Positions 28,585 through 38,252 of a stretch of 64,000 nt of DNA are shown here, piece after piece. The DNA comes from Mangrovivirga cuniculi (GTDB lineage: Bacteria; Bacteroidota; Bacteroidia; Cytophagales; Cyclobacteriaceae), in NCBI RefSeq assembly GCF_005166025.1, contig NZ_CP028923.1, forward strand, positions 4,342,001 to 4,406,000, written 5' to 3'. Under the pieces are notes generated by a model. That model saw only the letters and a list, made by a program, of their open reading frames with translations, had not been told where the DNA came from and did not search any database. A program made the translations under genes and the position numbers. Numbering within the stretch: position 1 is the stretch's first letter; every line of letters begins with the position of its first letter.

Positions 28585-30123
28585 ATGAAAAAGCTTAATT
28601 ATATAAATATTATTCTTTTATCCTTAGCTATCTCCGTAACGTTTTCATGTACGGATGATTTCGAGGAGCTTAACAAAAATGACAACGCTGTCACTGGAGA
28701 CAGAATTGATGTAGATCTTCTTTTTACACGAGCAACCGTGTATGGAGCTCTTAGATATACCGAGTTTCAACGTGCTCAACATTTATACACAAATCAATAC
28801 ATACAATATTATGCTACATCTGTCGATTATTTTCAGACAGACAGATACATCACAAGAAATGATTGGTTAACTGCATACTGGACTGAAGCATATGTCGATT
28901 ACGGAATGCAAACACAACAGGTGATCAACCTGACAGAAGAAGATGAAACGCTATCCAATAAAACAAATATTGCCAGAATCTGGAAAGCATTTCTGGTTCA
29001 CAGAATAACCGACCTGTGGGGAGATGTCCCATATTTTGAAGCATGGACAGGCAACACTACCCCGGAATACACACCCCAGGAAGAAATTTATCTTGATATG
29101 TTAAATGAATTAAAGGAAGCAGAATCATTATTAGATCCTTCTAAAGATTCATTTGACGGCGCAGACCTGATCTACGGTGGGGATGTTAATTTATGGGCAA
29201 AGTTTGCCAATTCTTTAAGATTAAGATTGGCCATGAGATTATCAGAAGTAGCTCCGGCAGTTGCTGAAGAACACGTCTCGGAAATTCTGGCAGAAGGCAA
29301 TATAATCGCTTCAAATTCTGAATCAGCTATAATGCCATATGGCCGGGATTTCGGAAACTTTGACGAGAGCGTTCAGCCAATGAGTCTGATAAGAAGCTTT
29401 AATGAATACAGGGCCAGCAATACGCTTGTTGATTACCTAAAAGAAAACAATGATCCAAGACTGGAATTATTTATAGCTCCTGCAGAGAATACCGGTGAGT
29501 ACACAGGATTGCAAAACGGGCTAAATCCATCAGAAATTAACGTACTCAATGTTGACGATTTTTCCAGGGAATCACTAATCGTATCCAGTCCTAGCGCACC
29601 TTCTGTACTACTGAGCTATTCAGAGGTACAATTCCTGCAGGCAGAAGCAGCATTGCGAGGCTGGACCTCAGGAAACACTCAGGAATTTTACGAAGAAGGA
29701 ATTACATCAAGCATCAATTTCTGGATATCAGTTTATGAGGATCTTCAAACAAGACTTCCACAGAGTGATGTAGAAAATTTACCGGAAATAGATATTACAA
29801 ACGCTGAAATCGAAGCATTTCTTGCTGGTGCAGGCGTGTCGTATAATCCTAATTTTGCTCTTGAACAAATAATCACACAAAAGTGGCTAAGCTATATTAA
29901 CCAGGGATTTGAACCTTATGCAGAATATAGAAGGACTGGATACCCCGTTTTAAATGAAATTCCTAATACCGATGGCCTTAGTGAGACTGGTGGGACAGAA
30001 GTTCCGGTAAGACTTCGCTACCCGGCTGAAGAACAAGCTTTAAATAATACAAATTATGAAGAAGCAATTTCGAGGCAAGGTCCTGATTTACCTACCACAC
30101 ACATCTGGTGGGATGCTGATTAA
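28585..30123 (+). CDS. SusD/RagB-like surface glycan-binding lipoprotein
   Basis: 512 residues; lipoprotein signal ending VTFSC, followed by TDDFEEL, an acidic stretch matching the surface-export signal of Bacteroidota lipoproteins. SusD features include the helical TPR-like core (DLWGDVPYFEAW near 140-150), YFQTDRYI, and C-terminal LSYSEVQFLQAEAALRGW and EPYAEYRRTGYP. It forms the lid on the SusC-like receptor encoded just upstream. SusD-2 type (SusD/RagB in one chain) is likely. Confidence 0.93.
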   Translation: MKKLNYINIILLSLAISVTFSCTDDFEELNKNDNAVTGDRIDVDLLFTRATVYGALRYTEFQRAQHLYTNQYIQYYATSVDYFQTDRYITRNDWLTAYWTEAYVDYGMQTQQVINLTEEDETLSNKTNIARIWKAFLVHRITDLWGDVPYFEAWTGNTTPEYTPQEEIYLDMLNELKEAESLLDPSKDSFDGADLIYGGDVNLWAKFANSLRLRLAMRLSEVAPAVAEEHVSEILAEGNIIASNSESAIMPYGRDFGNFDESVQPMSLIRSFNEYRASNTLVDYLKENNDPRLELFIAPAENTGEYTGLQNGLNPSEINVLNVDDFSRESLIVSSPSAPSVLLSYSEVQFLQAEAALRGWTSGNTQEFYEEGITSSINFWISVYEDLQTRLPQSDVENLPEIDITNAEIEAFLAGAGVSYNPNFALEQIITQKWLSYINQGFEPYAEYRRTGYPVLNEIPNTDGLSETGGTEVPVRLRYPAEEQALNNTNYEEAISRQGPDLPTTHIWWDAD

Positions 30124-30174
30124 AGTAACTAAATAAACAATTTATAAACACTTTTAAATAAACCTTTAAGAATC

Positions 30175-31569
30175 ATGATGACAAAAAATCTGTTCAAAAA
30201 ACCTATTTGGTACCTTATGGTACTAACAGCGGGTATGTTGTTTACCTTCACTTCGTGTGACGACGATGATGACCCGGTATTAAACGATTCGAATGATATT
30301 ACATCATTTGTATTCAACGATCTTAGTCCGGCAGTTTCTGCTACGATATCTGGCACGACTATTACTGCAGAAGTTCCTTACGATGCGGATATCACTTCAT
30401 TAACCCCTACAATTGAAGTTTCTGATGCAGCGTCTGTTTCTCCAGCGTCCGGAACAACTATTGATTTTACTAATCCAGTGACATTTACTGTGACCGCTGA
30501 AGATGGGACAACTCAGGATTACACAGCTACTATTACTGTCGCTCCAATACCTACTTCTGTAATCACTCCTGTATGGGAAAGAACGCTTGCGTCAGGTGGT
30601 TTACCAGAATGGTTTACTGCTAATAATGACAGAGACATCGCTGCATCTGGTGACTACGTATATGTACATAACAATAATGACAAAATTCGCGTGCTGGACA
30701 TCACTGATGGAACTGATGTCATGGTAAGAGATACAGTAGATTATATCGATGGAAAAGAAAATTATGCTTCAGGCAATCTTTTCTTATTAGGAATGGATGT
30801 TGATTCACAAGGAAAAATTTTGGCTTCAAATTTACGAGTTGGTAGCGCAGATCAATTCCCTTGGTATGTATACAAGTGGGACAACAAAGATGCTGAGCAG
30901 GAATTATTAATTAATTACCCAACTCCGGAAGGTTATCGTCTGGGTGAAAACCTTGCCGTTGCAGGAGATATCACTACTGATGCGTATGTTTATGTTCCTG
31001 GTTCAGGATTCGGAACAGAATCAAACGAAGTTCTAAAATTCTCTATCTCTAACGGTGAAGCTAATAATACTCCTGAAATGATTGTATTGGATGGAATTAC
31101 TAATATGGGTAATGCTCCTGATGTTCAACCGCTTTCTGCAGACGCTGATGCTAACTTAATCGTTACTGGTACAGGTGTTGGAATCAGAGAGTATACTTCT
31201 ACCGGATCACTTGTTGGACAACTTCCTGAATCACTAAATGATGGCGAAAATGCTCCATTATTTGCATTTGCTTTAGACATTCATCCATTTGAACTAGATG
31301 GTAGAAAGCTAATTGCAACTACAGCTACTGATTTCACTGCTAATGCTGCAGATGCAGGTTGGTTATACATTATTGATTATACTGACGGATGGGAAAACAT
31401 AACCGCAGATAATGTAACCAGATATGCATTTACACCAGAAGGAAATATTGATACCAACTTTAATGGTACAGGAGGTGTTGATGTTATTGTTAACGGTTCA
31501 ACAGCTACTGTATATGCAATGATCACCAACTTTGGTGTTGCTGCATTTGATGTAACAATCGATCAATAA
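30175..31569 (+). CDS. Surface lipoprotein with DUF5018-like module and DUF4623-like domain
   Basis: 464 residues; lipobox FTSC followed by five Asp, so predicted surface-exposed. Residues about 40-122 are an Ig-like module resembling DUF5018 (DITSFVFNDL ... TVTAEDGTTQDYTATI). The rest resembles DUF4623, a probable beta-propeller with repeats such as GDYVYVHNNNDKIRVLDI. Such proteins sit beside susCD and are presumed glycan-binding (SGBP/SusE-position), without known catalysis. The next gene is a diverged paralogue of the same length. A hairpin at 31576-31606 separates the two. ATGATG offers two starts; the first is used. Confidence 0.82.
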   Translation: MMTKNLFKKPIWYLMVLTAGMLFTFTSCDDDDDPVLNDSNDITSFVFNDLSPAVSATISGTTITAEVPYDADITSLTPTIEVSDAASVSPASGTTIDFTNPVTFTVTAEDGTTQDYTATITVAPIPTSVITPVWERTLASGGLPEWFTANNDRDIAASGDYVYVHNNNDKIRVLDITDGTDVMVRDTVDYIDGKENYASGNLFLLGMDVDSQGKILASNLRVGSADQFPWYVYKWDNKDAEQELLINYPTPEGYRLGENLAVAGDITTDAYVYVPGSGFGTESNEVLKFSISNGEANNTPEMIVLDGITNMGNAPDVQPLSADADANLIVTGTGVGIREYTSTGSLVGQLPESLNDGENAPLFAFALDIHPFELDGRKLIATTATDFTANAADAGWLYIIDYTDGWENITADNVTRYAFTPEGNIDTNFNGTGGVDVIVNGSTATVYAMITNFGVAAFDVTIDQ

Positions 31570-31575
31570 AATTAA

Positions 31576-31606
31576 AATTGGCTGCAGATTTATTCTGCAG
31601 CCAATT
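31576..31606 (+). terminator. Perfect 12-bp intra-operon hairpin
   Basis: AATTGGCTGCAG (31576-31587) and CTGCAGCCAATT (31595-31606) with a 7-base loop, followed by ATAATCTATTTAATT with no strong T run. It may lower readthrough or protect the 3' end of the highly expressed susC-susD-binding-protein message from decay. Confidence 0.6.
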
Positions 31607-31637
31607 ATAATCTATTTAATTAATCCCCAAATAAAAA

Positions 31638-33032
31638 ATGAATATTTCAATTGCTCTGAGAAATGTTTTAACGCTTTGTATAGCTGGAACTTTTTTATTT
31701 TCCTGCGATGATGAACGCGAATTTAACGAAGGTCCTTTTGAAAGTAAACGGACTGACATAACATCATTTGTATTTGAAGATCTTGAACCTGCCATAGAGG
31801 GAAACATTAATGAAATGGAACATCTGGTAACAGCAACCGTTCCTTTTGAATCAGATTTAACACAACTCTCCCCAACAATTGAAATATCAGAAAGGGCGAC
31901 AATATCCCCGCCTAGTGGAACTCCGGTAGATTTCACTGATACAGCCAGCTACTTTGTTACAGCCGAAAATGGTGATGTTCAGGAGTGGAAGGTAGCACTT
32001 AGCCTGGCAGACCCTGAAGAAAAACCAAAACTTGTATTAAGCTCTCCATTATGGAATTTATCACCTGCAGGATCAGGTGTACCAGATTTTTTCACTGTAG
32101 ATGGAGAAAGAGGATTAGCATACGGAAACGACCATCTTTACGTAACTAACAATAATGATAAAATATTAATTCTTGATCCATCAAATGGATCAGCTCTTGG
32201 CCAACTGGATATGACAGGAGTCGAAGGGGGACAACCTAAAATTGCTGACGTAGAAGTCAGTGCTGATGGTACAATTTTAGCTTGTAATACCGTTGAATGG
32301 ACTAGTGATGAAGGAGGAGCCCCAACTACATTCAAAATATATAAATGGAATAATGAAACGTCAACTCCTGAGGTTTGGCTGAGCTATACAAATACTGAAT
32401 ACCGCATGGGTGATTCATTTTCTGTGATTGGTGATATCAATGGTGATGCAGTTATCCTTACAGCATATGGACGAAAATTCCTTAATCCTACTGGTCGAGG
32501 AGCTCTTGTATTCAAATGGACTGTTTCGAATGGTGTCCTTAATGAAGAGCCTGAACTCATAACAGTTGGAGGAGTTCCTTCACTTACAAAATTTGGCTCA
32601 AGGCCTCATGCTAATATGCTAAATGTCGATAGTGAATTTTTATACGTTAACGCCAACGATATAGACTTTACTAAAGCTACGCTAGATGGAACATTTGTAG
32701 CAAGAATTCCAAATACTGGTAGATCCTTGTATGATGGATTCAACAGTTATTTTGAAATATTTGAATTTGCAGAAAAAACAGTATTAGCCACTGTATTTCC
32801 TAGAAGTAGTGTAGAAAGTCGTTTACTCATTATAGATATTACTGAAGGTATTGAGAATGTTACAACCGAGGAAGTAATCTTAAGTCAATCTTTTATGAGC
32901 GGTGAAATTGCAAATGTAAATGCCAGTGGAGCTGTCACAATTAATATCGTAAACTCAAACAAAGTTGAAGTTTATTGCCTGATTACTAACCAGGCACTAG
33001 CCAAATTTGAACTTTCGACAGAATTGCAGTAA
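31638..33032 (+). CDS. Second DUF5018-like/DUF4623-like surface lipoprotein (paralogue)
   Basis: 464 residues, same architecture as the preceding gene: lipobox LFSC followed by DDERE (surface-export type), an Ig-like module (about 33-120, DITSFVFEDLEPA ... ATISPPSGTPVDFTD) and a propeller-like region with DHLYVTNNNDKILILDP. The two proteins are clearly related but well diverged, suggesting binding of different parts of the substrate. No catalytic motif is evident. The gene is 12 bp upstream of a GHL10 hydrolase gene. Confidence 0.8.
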   Translation: MNISIALRNVLTLCIAGTFLFSCDDEREFNEGPFESKRTDITSFVFEDLEPAIEGNINEMEHLVTATVPFESDLTQLSPTIEISERATISPPSGTPVDFTDTASYFVTAENGDVQEWKVALSLADPEEKPKLVLSSPLWNLSPAGSGVPDFFTVDGERGLAYGNDHLYVTNNNDKILILDPSNGSALGQLDMTGVEGGQPKIADVEVSADGTILACNTVEWTSDEGGAPTTFKIYKWNNETSTPEVWLSYTNTEYRMGDSFSVIGDINGDAVILTAYGRKFLNPTGRGALVFKWTVSNGVLNEEPELITVGGVPSLTKFGSRPHANMLNVDSEFLYVNANDIDFTKATLDGTFVARIPNTGRSLYDGFNSYFEIFEFAEKTVLATVFPRSSVESRLLIIDITEGIENVTTEEVILSQSFMSGEIANVNASGAVTINIVNSNKVEVYCLITNQALAKFELSTELQ

Positions 33033-33043
33033 AAGAAAAATTA

Positions 33044-34237
33044 ATGCAAAAAAGATCTATATATAAACTCCTGATAATTTCAGGAATAATGACCCTTATT
33101 GCCTGTGATACCACTGAAAATTCTAACAACAGTGATCAGCAGGTATCTGATACTACCATAACACCAGAGGTAGAAGCAGTTCGCGGTGTTTGGTTAACTA
33201 ATGTGGCCAGTGAAGTTCTCGATTCCAAGGAGAACATTAAAGAGGCAGTGGCACTTTGTGATAAACTAGGGTTTAATACAATCTTTGTGGTTACCTGGAA
33301 TCGAGCTCATACAATCTATCCAAGTAGAGTGCTGGAAAGAGTTACCGGTAAAAAAATATCGGATCGCTTCCAGGGAAGAGACCCTTTGGCAGAAGTAATT
33401 GAGGCGGCAAAGAAATACGATATTAAGGTATTTGCCTGGTTCGAATTTGGTTTTGCTTCTTCTTACGACGATCCTACCGGAGGTCCTTTAATAAAAGCGA
33501 AACCACACTGGGCATCCCTGGATAAAAATGGGATGATCACCTCAAAAAATAAATTTCAGTGGATGAACGCTTTTCATCCCGAGGTTCAGGATTTTATTAC
33601 CGATTTAATAGTTGAAACAGTCGAAAACTATGATATCGATGGAATCCAGGGAGATGACAGACTTCCCGCCCTTCCTTCAAACGGTGGTTATTCGGAATAT
33701 ACAGTCGAACTTTACAAGAGTGAACATAATGGAAATAAGCCACCATCGAATGAGAAAGATTACGAATGGGTCAAATGGAGATCTAACAAACTAAATATAT
33801 TTTTAAAAAATTTAGTTGACGAATTGAAAATCAAAGATCCCGAGCTAATAATTTCTATGGCTCCAAGCATTTATCCCTGGAGTGAAGAAAATTATTTACA
33901 GGATTGGCCCACATGGTTAAATATGGGTGTGGTCGATTTAATTATCCCACAAGTTTACCGCTACGATTTTAAGTCATATAAAAAAGAAATGGATAACATC
34001 CTTGAAAAACAACTTGGACAGTTTGACAATAAAGGTTTCTATCCAGGGGTACTTTTACAGGTAAACGAATTTAATCCCGATCAACAGTTTCTGGATAGTA
34101 TGATTAATTATAACAGGAAAAAAAATGTTAATGGTGAAGTTTTTTTCTTTTATGAGGGCATAAAAAAATATAAGGAATATTTTAAATCCAAATATGGAGA
34201 ACCAGTTGATTTTCCTGAATACAATAAAATTAAATAA
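33044..34237 (+). CDS. GHL10-family (DUF187) glycoside hydrolase lipoprotein
   Basis: 397 residues; lipobox LIAC with DTTENS after it, weaker in acidic residues, so the location may be periplasmic. The whole mature part (about 45-390) is a GHL10 TIM barrel starting AVRGVWLTNV, with KVFAWFEFGFA, the acidic motif IDGIQGDDRLPALP (about 197-210) and LIIPQVYRYDF. In E. coli the GHL10 protein DigH cleaves peptide-free peptidoglycan glycans; other members act on undefined glycans. The GDD acids are candidate catalytic residues (inference). The next gene encodes a larger paralogue. Confidence 0.85.
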   Translation: MQKRSIYKLLIISGIMTLIACDTTENSNNSDQQVSDTTITPEVEAVRGVWLTNVASEVLDSKENIKEAVALCDKLGFNTIFVVTWNRAHTIYPSRVLERVTGKKISDRFQGRDPLAEVIEAAKKYDIKVFAWFEFGFASSYDDPTGGPLIKAKPHWASLDKNGMITSKNKFQWMNAFHPEVQDFITDLIVETVENYDIDGIQGDDRLPALPSNGGYSEYTVELYKSEHNGNKPPSNEKDYEWVKWRSNKLNIFLKNLVDELKIKDPELIISMAPSIYPWSEENYLQDWPTWLNMGVVDLIIPQVYRYDFKSYKKEMDNILEKQLGQFDNKGFYPGVLLQVNEFNPDQQFLDSMINYNRKKNVNGEVFFFYEGIKKYKEYFKSKYGEPVDFPEYNKIK

Positions 34238-34267
34238 AAGCGATTACAGGTATAAAATTTTAAAATA

Positions 34268-35962
34268 ATGAAGTTGAAATTCGCAAAACAATTCGGATTG
34301 CTATTTATGGTATTTTCTATCATCCTTGTTTCATGTAGTGATGATGATGAACCAGCATTAAGTGATGAAAGAGAAATTTCTTATTTCGCTTTTGAAGGAT
34401 TAAATCCAATATCGGTTGGAAATATAGATAATGAGCAATCGGTAATTAACCTTACCGTTCCGTTTGGTACTGATGTCACTGCCCTGGCCCCTACCATAGA
34501 GATACCGGAAAATGCAACGATCAGTCCTGAATCAGGTCTGGCTCAAGATTTTACAAATTATGTGATTTATACTGTAACTGCTCAAAGTGGAGCAAAGAAG
34601 TTATATACGGTATTTGTCAATGAAGGGGTTAGCAATGACGCTTCAATTGCATCATTTAAGTTTGAAGATTTATTTCTTTCAGCAGATATTGACCAGAGTA
34701 CTAATTCTATATCATTAACAGTTCCTTTTGGCACCGATTTAACTTCGTTAACTCCTACTATTGTTACTGCGGAAGGAGGATCAACTTTATCTCCTGCATC
34801 CGGCACAGCACAGGATTTTAGTAGCCCGGTTGATTACACCGTCACAGCTCCGAATGGAAGCACAACTGAAACTTATACAGTTACCATTAATGAATTACCA
34901 GATGAAGCCGCTGTTAGAGGCGTTTGGATAACAAATGTAGATAGTGATGTTTTACTATCTCAGGAAAATATTCAGGATGCTGTAGATCGTCTGGCTGAAT
35001 TAAATTTCAATACAATTTTCATGGTAACATGGAATAAAGCACAAACTACCTATCCTTCTGATGTAATGGAAAATTTCACCGGCACAAGGATTTTTTCTTA
35101 CTTGGAAGGAAGGGATCCACTAAGAGAAATGATAGATGCAGCGCATGCAAAAGGAATTAAGGTTTTTGCATGGTTTGAATATGGATTTGCTGCTAATAAC
35201 GGTAGTCCAGGTCCTATTTTAGATCTCAAACCAGAATGGGCTGCAATTAATAGTAATGGTGAACCAGTCGTGAAAAATGGTTTTCACTGGATGAATTCTA
35301 TTGATCCTGAAGTACAAAGTTTCATGAATTCTTTAGTTATGGAAGTTGTTAACAATTATCCTGACATCGATGGAATTCAAGGTGACGACCGTTTACCAGC
35401 CATGCCAACTGAAGGCGGATATGATGACTACACAGTCGAACTGTACAAATCTCAACATGATGGCGCAGCACCACCTCAGGATTATCAGGATGGAAACTGG
35501 GTTCAATGGAGAGCTGATATATTAAGTAATTACTGGAGTAATCTATATGATCAAATAAAAGCAGCAAATCCAAATTGTATTGTTGCCAGTTCACCGAGCC
35601 CGTTAACTTTTGGATTAAGAGAATATCTGCAAGATTACGGTACTTGGGTAAAAGGTGGTTATACCGATATTGTAAGTCCTCAATTATATCGACGGGATGA
35701 TCAGGGTCTGGGAGTTTACAGAGGCCTGTTAACTGACCAGATTGCCAGAGTTGGAGAAGAAAATATTGATAAGTTTTACCCTGGCATGCTGAGCTTCCTG
35801 GGTAGCTACACTCCAAATCCGGAATACTTTGTACAATGTGTGATGGCTAACCGTGAAGCTGGAGTAAAAGGAGAAGTGCAGTTTTTCTATAATGCGGTTT
35901 TAGCTCAGCCAGATCTCTTTAGAGCAATTTATCCTGCACCAGCTGATTTCCCAACTTTCTAA
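34268..35962 (+). CDS. GHL10-family hydrolase with two N-terminal DUF5018-like modules
   Basis: 564 residues; lipobox LVSC followed by SDDDEP, a strong surface-export signature. Two tandem Ig-like modules (about 33-118 and 121-213), each with SF/FAFE..., a TVPFGTD core and TIxxSPxSGxxxDF, are related to those of the two binding lipoproteins upstream. The GHL10 catalytic domain (about 216-560) has AVRGVWITNVDSDVL, KVFAWFEYGFA and IDGIQGDDRLPAMP (about 366-379), closely parallel to the previous gene. Predicted to start degradation at the cell surface while its paralogue works further in. Confidence 0.85.
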   Translation: MKLKFAKQFGLLFMVFSIILVSCSDDDEPALSDEREISYFAFEGLNPISVGNIDNEQSVINLTVPFGTDVTALAPTIEIPENATISPESGLAQDFTNYVIYTVTAQSGAKKLYTVFVNEGVSNDASIASFKFEDLFLSADIDQSTNSISLTVPFGTDLTSLTPTIVTAEGGSTLSPASGTAQDFSSPVDYTVTAPNGSTTETYTVTINELPDEAAVRGVWITNVDSDVLLSQENIQDAVDRLAELNFNTIFMVTWNKAQTTYPSDVMENFTGTRIFSYLEGRDPLREMIDAAHAKGIKVFAWFEYGFAANNGSPGPILDLKPEWAAINSNGEPVVKNGFHWMNSIDPEVQSFMNSLVMEVVNNYPDIDGIQGDDRLPAMPTEGGYDDYTVELYKSQHDGAAPPQDYQDGNWVQWRADILSNYWSNLYDQIKAANPNCIVASSPSPLTFGLREYLQDYGTWVKGGYTDIVSPQLYRRDDQGLGVYRGLLTDQIARVGEENIDKFYPGMLSFLGSYTPNPEYFVQCVMANREAGVKGEVQFFYNAVLAQPDLFRAIYPAPADFPTF

Positions 35963-35984
35963 TTGAAGACAGATTTACCTTTAA

Positions 35985-38252
35985 ATGAAGAACAGATTTT
36001 TAAGTCTATATTCATCAGTCATCCTTACCGCCCTGGCGGTGGGATGTACTGTTGAAAATAATTCGGAACCGGTAAAATCGAATTCAAACAATGTAGAGCC
36101 CATTGAAAGAGTGAATGTATTCACCGGAACAGGTGGGCATGGCCACACCTATCCGGGGGCTACCACTCCTTTTGGGATGATACAACTCAGCCCGGATAAC
36201 GGAACTGAAGGATGGGATTGGTGTTCCGGATATCACTATTCCGATTCTACTATAGCTGGCTTCAGCCACCTTCACCTGAGTGGAACAGGGATTGGGGATC
36301 TTTGTGATATCTCTGTAATGCCCCGATATGCATCGGATTCTATCTTTCCTCAAAAAGCAAATTTTTCTCACGATAATGAAACTGCAAAACCCGGATACTA
36401 TTCAGTTACATTCAACAATGGGATTAAAGCAGAAATGACAGCCACTGACCGGTTAGGTATTCATCGATACACCTTCCCTGAAAATTCTACCCCTGCAATC
36501 AATTTCGATCTTGGATTTGCTATCAATTGGGATAAAACAACAGGATCCGAAATAGAAATACTTAACGATTCTACCATCGTTGGCTTGAGAAAATCAGAGG
36601 GATGGGCTAAAAATCAACAAGTTTATTTTGCCGCAGTTTTTTCACAACCTTTTTCCAATACTGCTTTGGCTGATAGTAGCATAATTAAAGCAGGTCGTAC
36701 GATAAAAGGTAAAAAAGTACTCGCCTACCTGCAATTCGAACCTTCTAATTCACCACTAATACTAAAGGTTGCTATTTCATCAGCAAGTCGTGCAGGCGCC
36801 TTAAAGCAGATACAATTAGATAGTGGAGGGATATCTTTTGATAATTATTTACAGAAAGCCAGAGGGTTTTGGTCAAAAGAACTAAATAAAATAAACGCAA
36901 CTCTTTATGCAGATTCATTAAATGAAATATTTTATTCTGCTCTTTATCATTCTACGATTGCTCCTAACCTTTATTCAGATCTGAATGACGAATATAAAGG
37001 AGCTAATCATGAGATCTGGAAAGCCGAAGGATTTAACAGATATACCGTTTTTTCTTTGTGGGATACCTTCAGAGCAGTGCACCCACTTTTCACAATCACT
37101 CAAAAGGAAAAGCTTGATGACTTTCTGATGTCAATTCTTTCTTTTTATGATGAATACGGGCTCTTGCCGGTTTGGGCGTTGGAAGGAAGCGAAACAAATA
37201 CCATGACGGGATATCATGCGATACCCGTATTAACTGATGCTATCCTCAAAGGACACATTCCGGAACACAAGGAAAAGGCGTTTGAGGCAATGCTGGCAAG
37301 TGCCAACCAAAATATCAGGGGGACTGATTTCTATAGAGAATTCGGCTATGTTCCCGCAGACAAAGACGGCTGGTCGGTAACAAAGACGCTGGAATATGCA
37401 TATGACGACTGGTGCATTGCTCAGGTGGCCAGATATCTAGGTAATGAAGAAATATATAATGAATTCATGCAACGTGCGACTAGCTATCGAGAATTATTCG
37501 ATGAGGAAACTCTGTTTATGCGGGGTAAGAATAGCGATGGCAGTTGGGTCTCACCTTTCGACCCTTTCTATTCTGAACATGGATTTGAAGGTATTTATAT
37601 CGAAGGAACGGCCTGGCAACATAGCTGGTTCGTCCCTCATGACGTACAGGGATTGATTAATCTTTTTGGAAGTAATGAGAAATTTGAAAAGCACCTGGAT
37701 TCTACTTTTAATGTTACCTCAGAAATGACCGGAGAAAATGTCTCTGTCGATATTTCGGGATTAATAGGTCAGTATGCTCATGGCAATGAACCAAGTCATC
37801 ACATTGCATACTTGTATAATTATATTGGGAAGCCGTGGAAAACGCAGGAAAGAGTTCGTGAAATTATGAAAAAAATGTATTCCACAGGGCCCGATGGACT
37901 TGCAGGAAACGATGACTGCGGTCAGATGTCTGCCTGGTATATTTTTTCAGCACTGGGTTTTTACCCTGTTAATCCAGCTGATGGTAATTACATTATCGGT
38001 AGCCCGCTAGTCAATAATGCAACTATAAAAACAGCAAAAAATACTCGATTTAATATCTATGTTTCAAATAATAGTGCTGAAAATATATATGTGGAAAAAG
38101 TTTTCCTGAATGGTAAGCCTCTTGATCGATCATACATTACCCATGATGAAATCATGGAAGGGTCAAGTATTGAGTTTGTAATGAGTAATAAACCAAATAA
38201 AAACTGGGCGACAGAAAAGGAAAACTTTCCTCCTTCAATGACTAAACGATGA
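35985..38252 (+). CDS. GH92 family glycosidase (alpha-mannosidase type)
   Basis: 755 residues; lipoprotein signal ending LAVGC, then TVENN (not strongly acidic, so probably periplasmic). GH92 hallmarks: VNVFTGTGGHGHTYPGATTP (about 43-62), DWCSGYHYSD, FSLWDTFRAVHPL, YAHGNEPSHHIAYLYN and GNDDCGQMSAWYIFSALGFYP. GH92 enzymes are Ca-dependent inverting exo-alpha-mannosidases, mostly 1,2- or 1,3-linked, so the target glycan may carry alpha-mannose, as in N-glycans or mannoproteins. The stop overlaps the esterase gene start by 4 bp (ATGA). Confidence 0.92.
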   Translation: MKNRFLSLYSSVILTALAVGCTVENNSEPVKSNSNNVEPIERVNVFTGTGGHGHTYPGATTPFGMIQLSPDNGTEGWDWCSGYHYSDSTIAGFSHLHLSGTGIGDLCDISVMPRYASDSIFPQKANFSHDNETAKPGYYSVTFNNGIKAEMTATDRLGIHRYTFPENSTPAINFDLGFAINWDKTTGSEIEILNDSTIVGLRKSEGWAKNQQVYFAAVFSQPFSNTALADSSIIKAGRTIKGKKVLAYLQFEPSNSPLILKVAISSASRAGALKQIQLDSGGISFDNYLQKARGFWSKELNKINATLYADSLNEIFYSALYHSTIAPNLYSDLNDEYKGANHEIWKAEGFNRYTVFSLWDTFRAVHPLFTITQKEKLDDFLMSILSFYDEYGLLPVWALEGSETNTMTGYHAIPVLTDAILKGHIPEHKEKAFEAMLASANQNIRGTDFYREFGYVPADKDGWSVTKTLEYAYDDWCIAQVARYLGNEEIYNEFMQRATSYRELFDEETLFMRGKNSDGSWVSPFDPFYSEHGFEGIYIEGTAWQHSWFVPHDVQGLINLFGSNEKFEKHLDSTFNVTSEMTGENVSVDISGLIGQYAHGNEPSHHIAYLYNYIGKPWKTQERVREIMKKMYSTGPDGLAGNDDCGQMSAWYIFSALGFYPVNPADGNYIIGSPLVNNATIKTAKNTRFNIYVSNNSAENIYVEKVFLNGKPLDRSYITHDEIMEGSSIEFVMSNKPNKNWATEKENFPPSMTKR

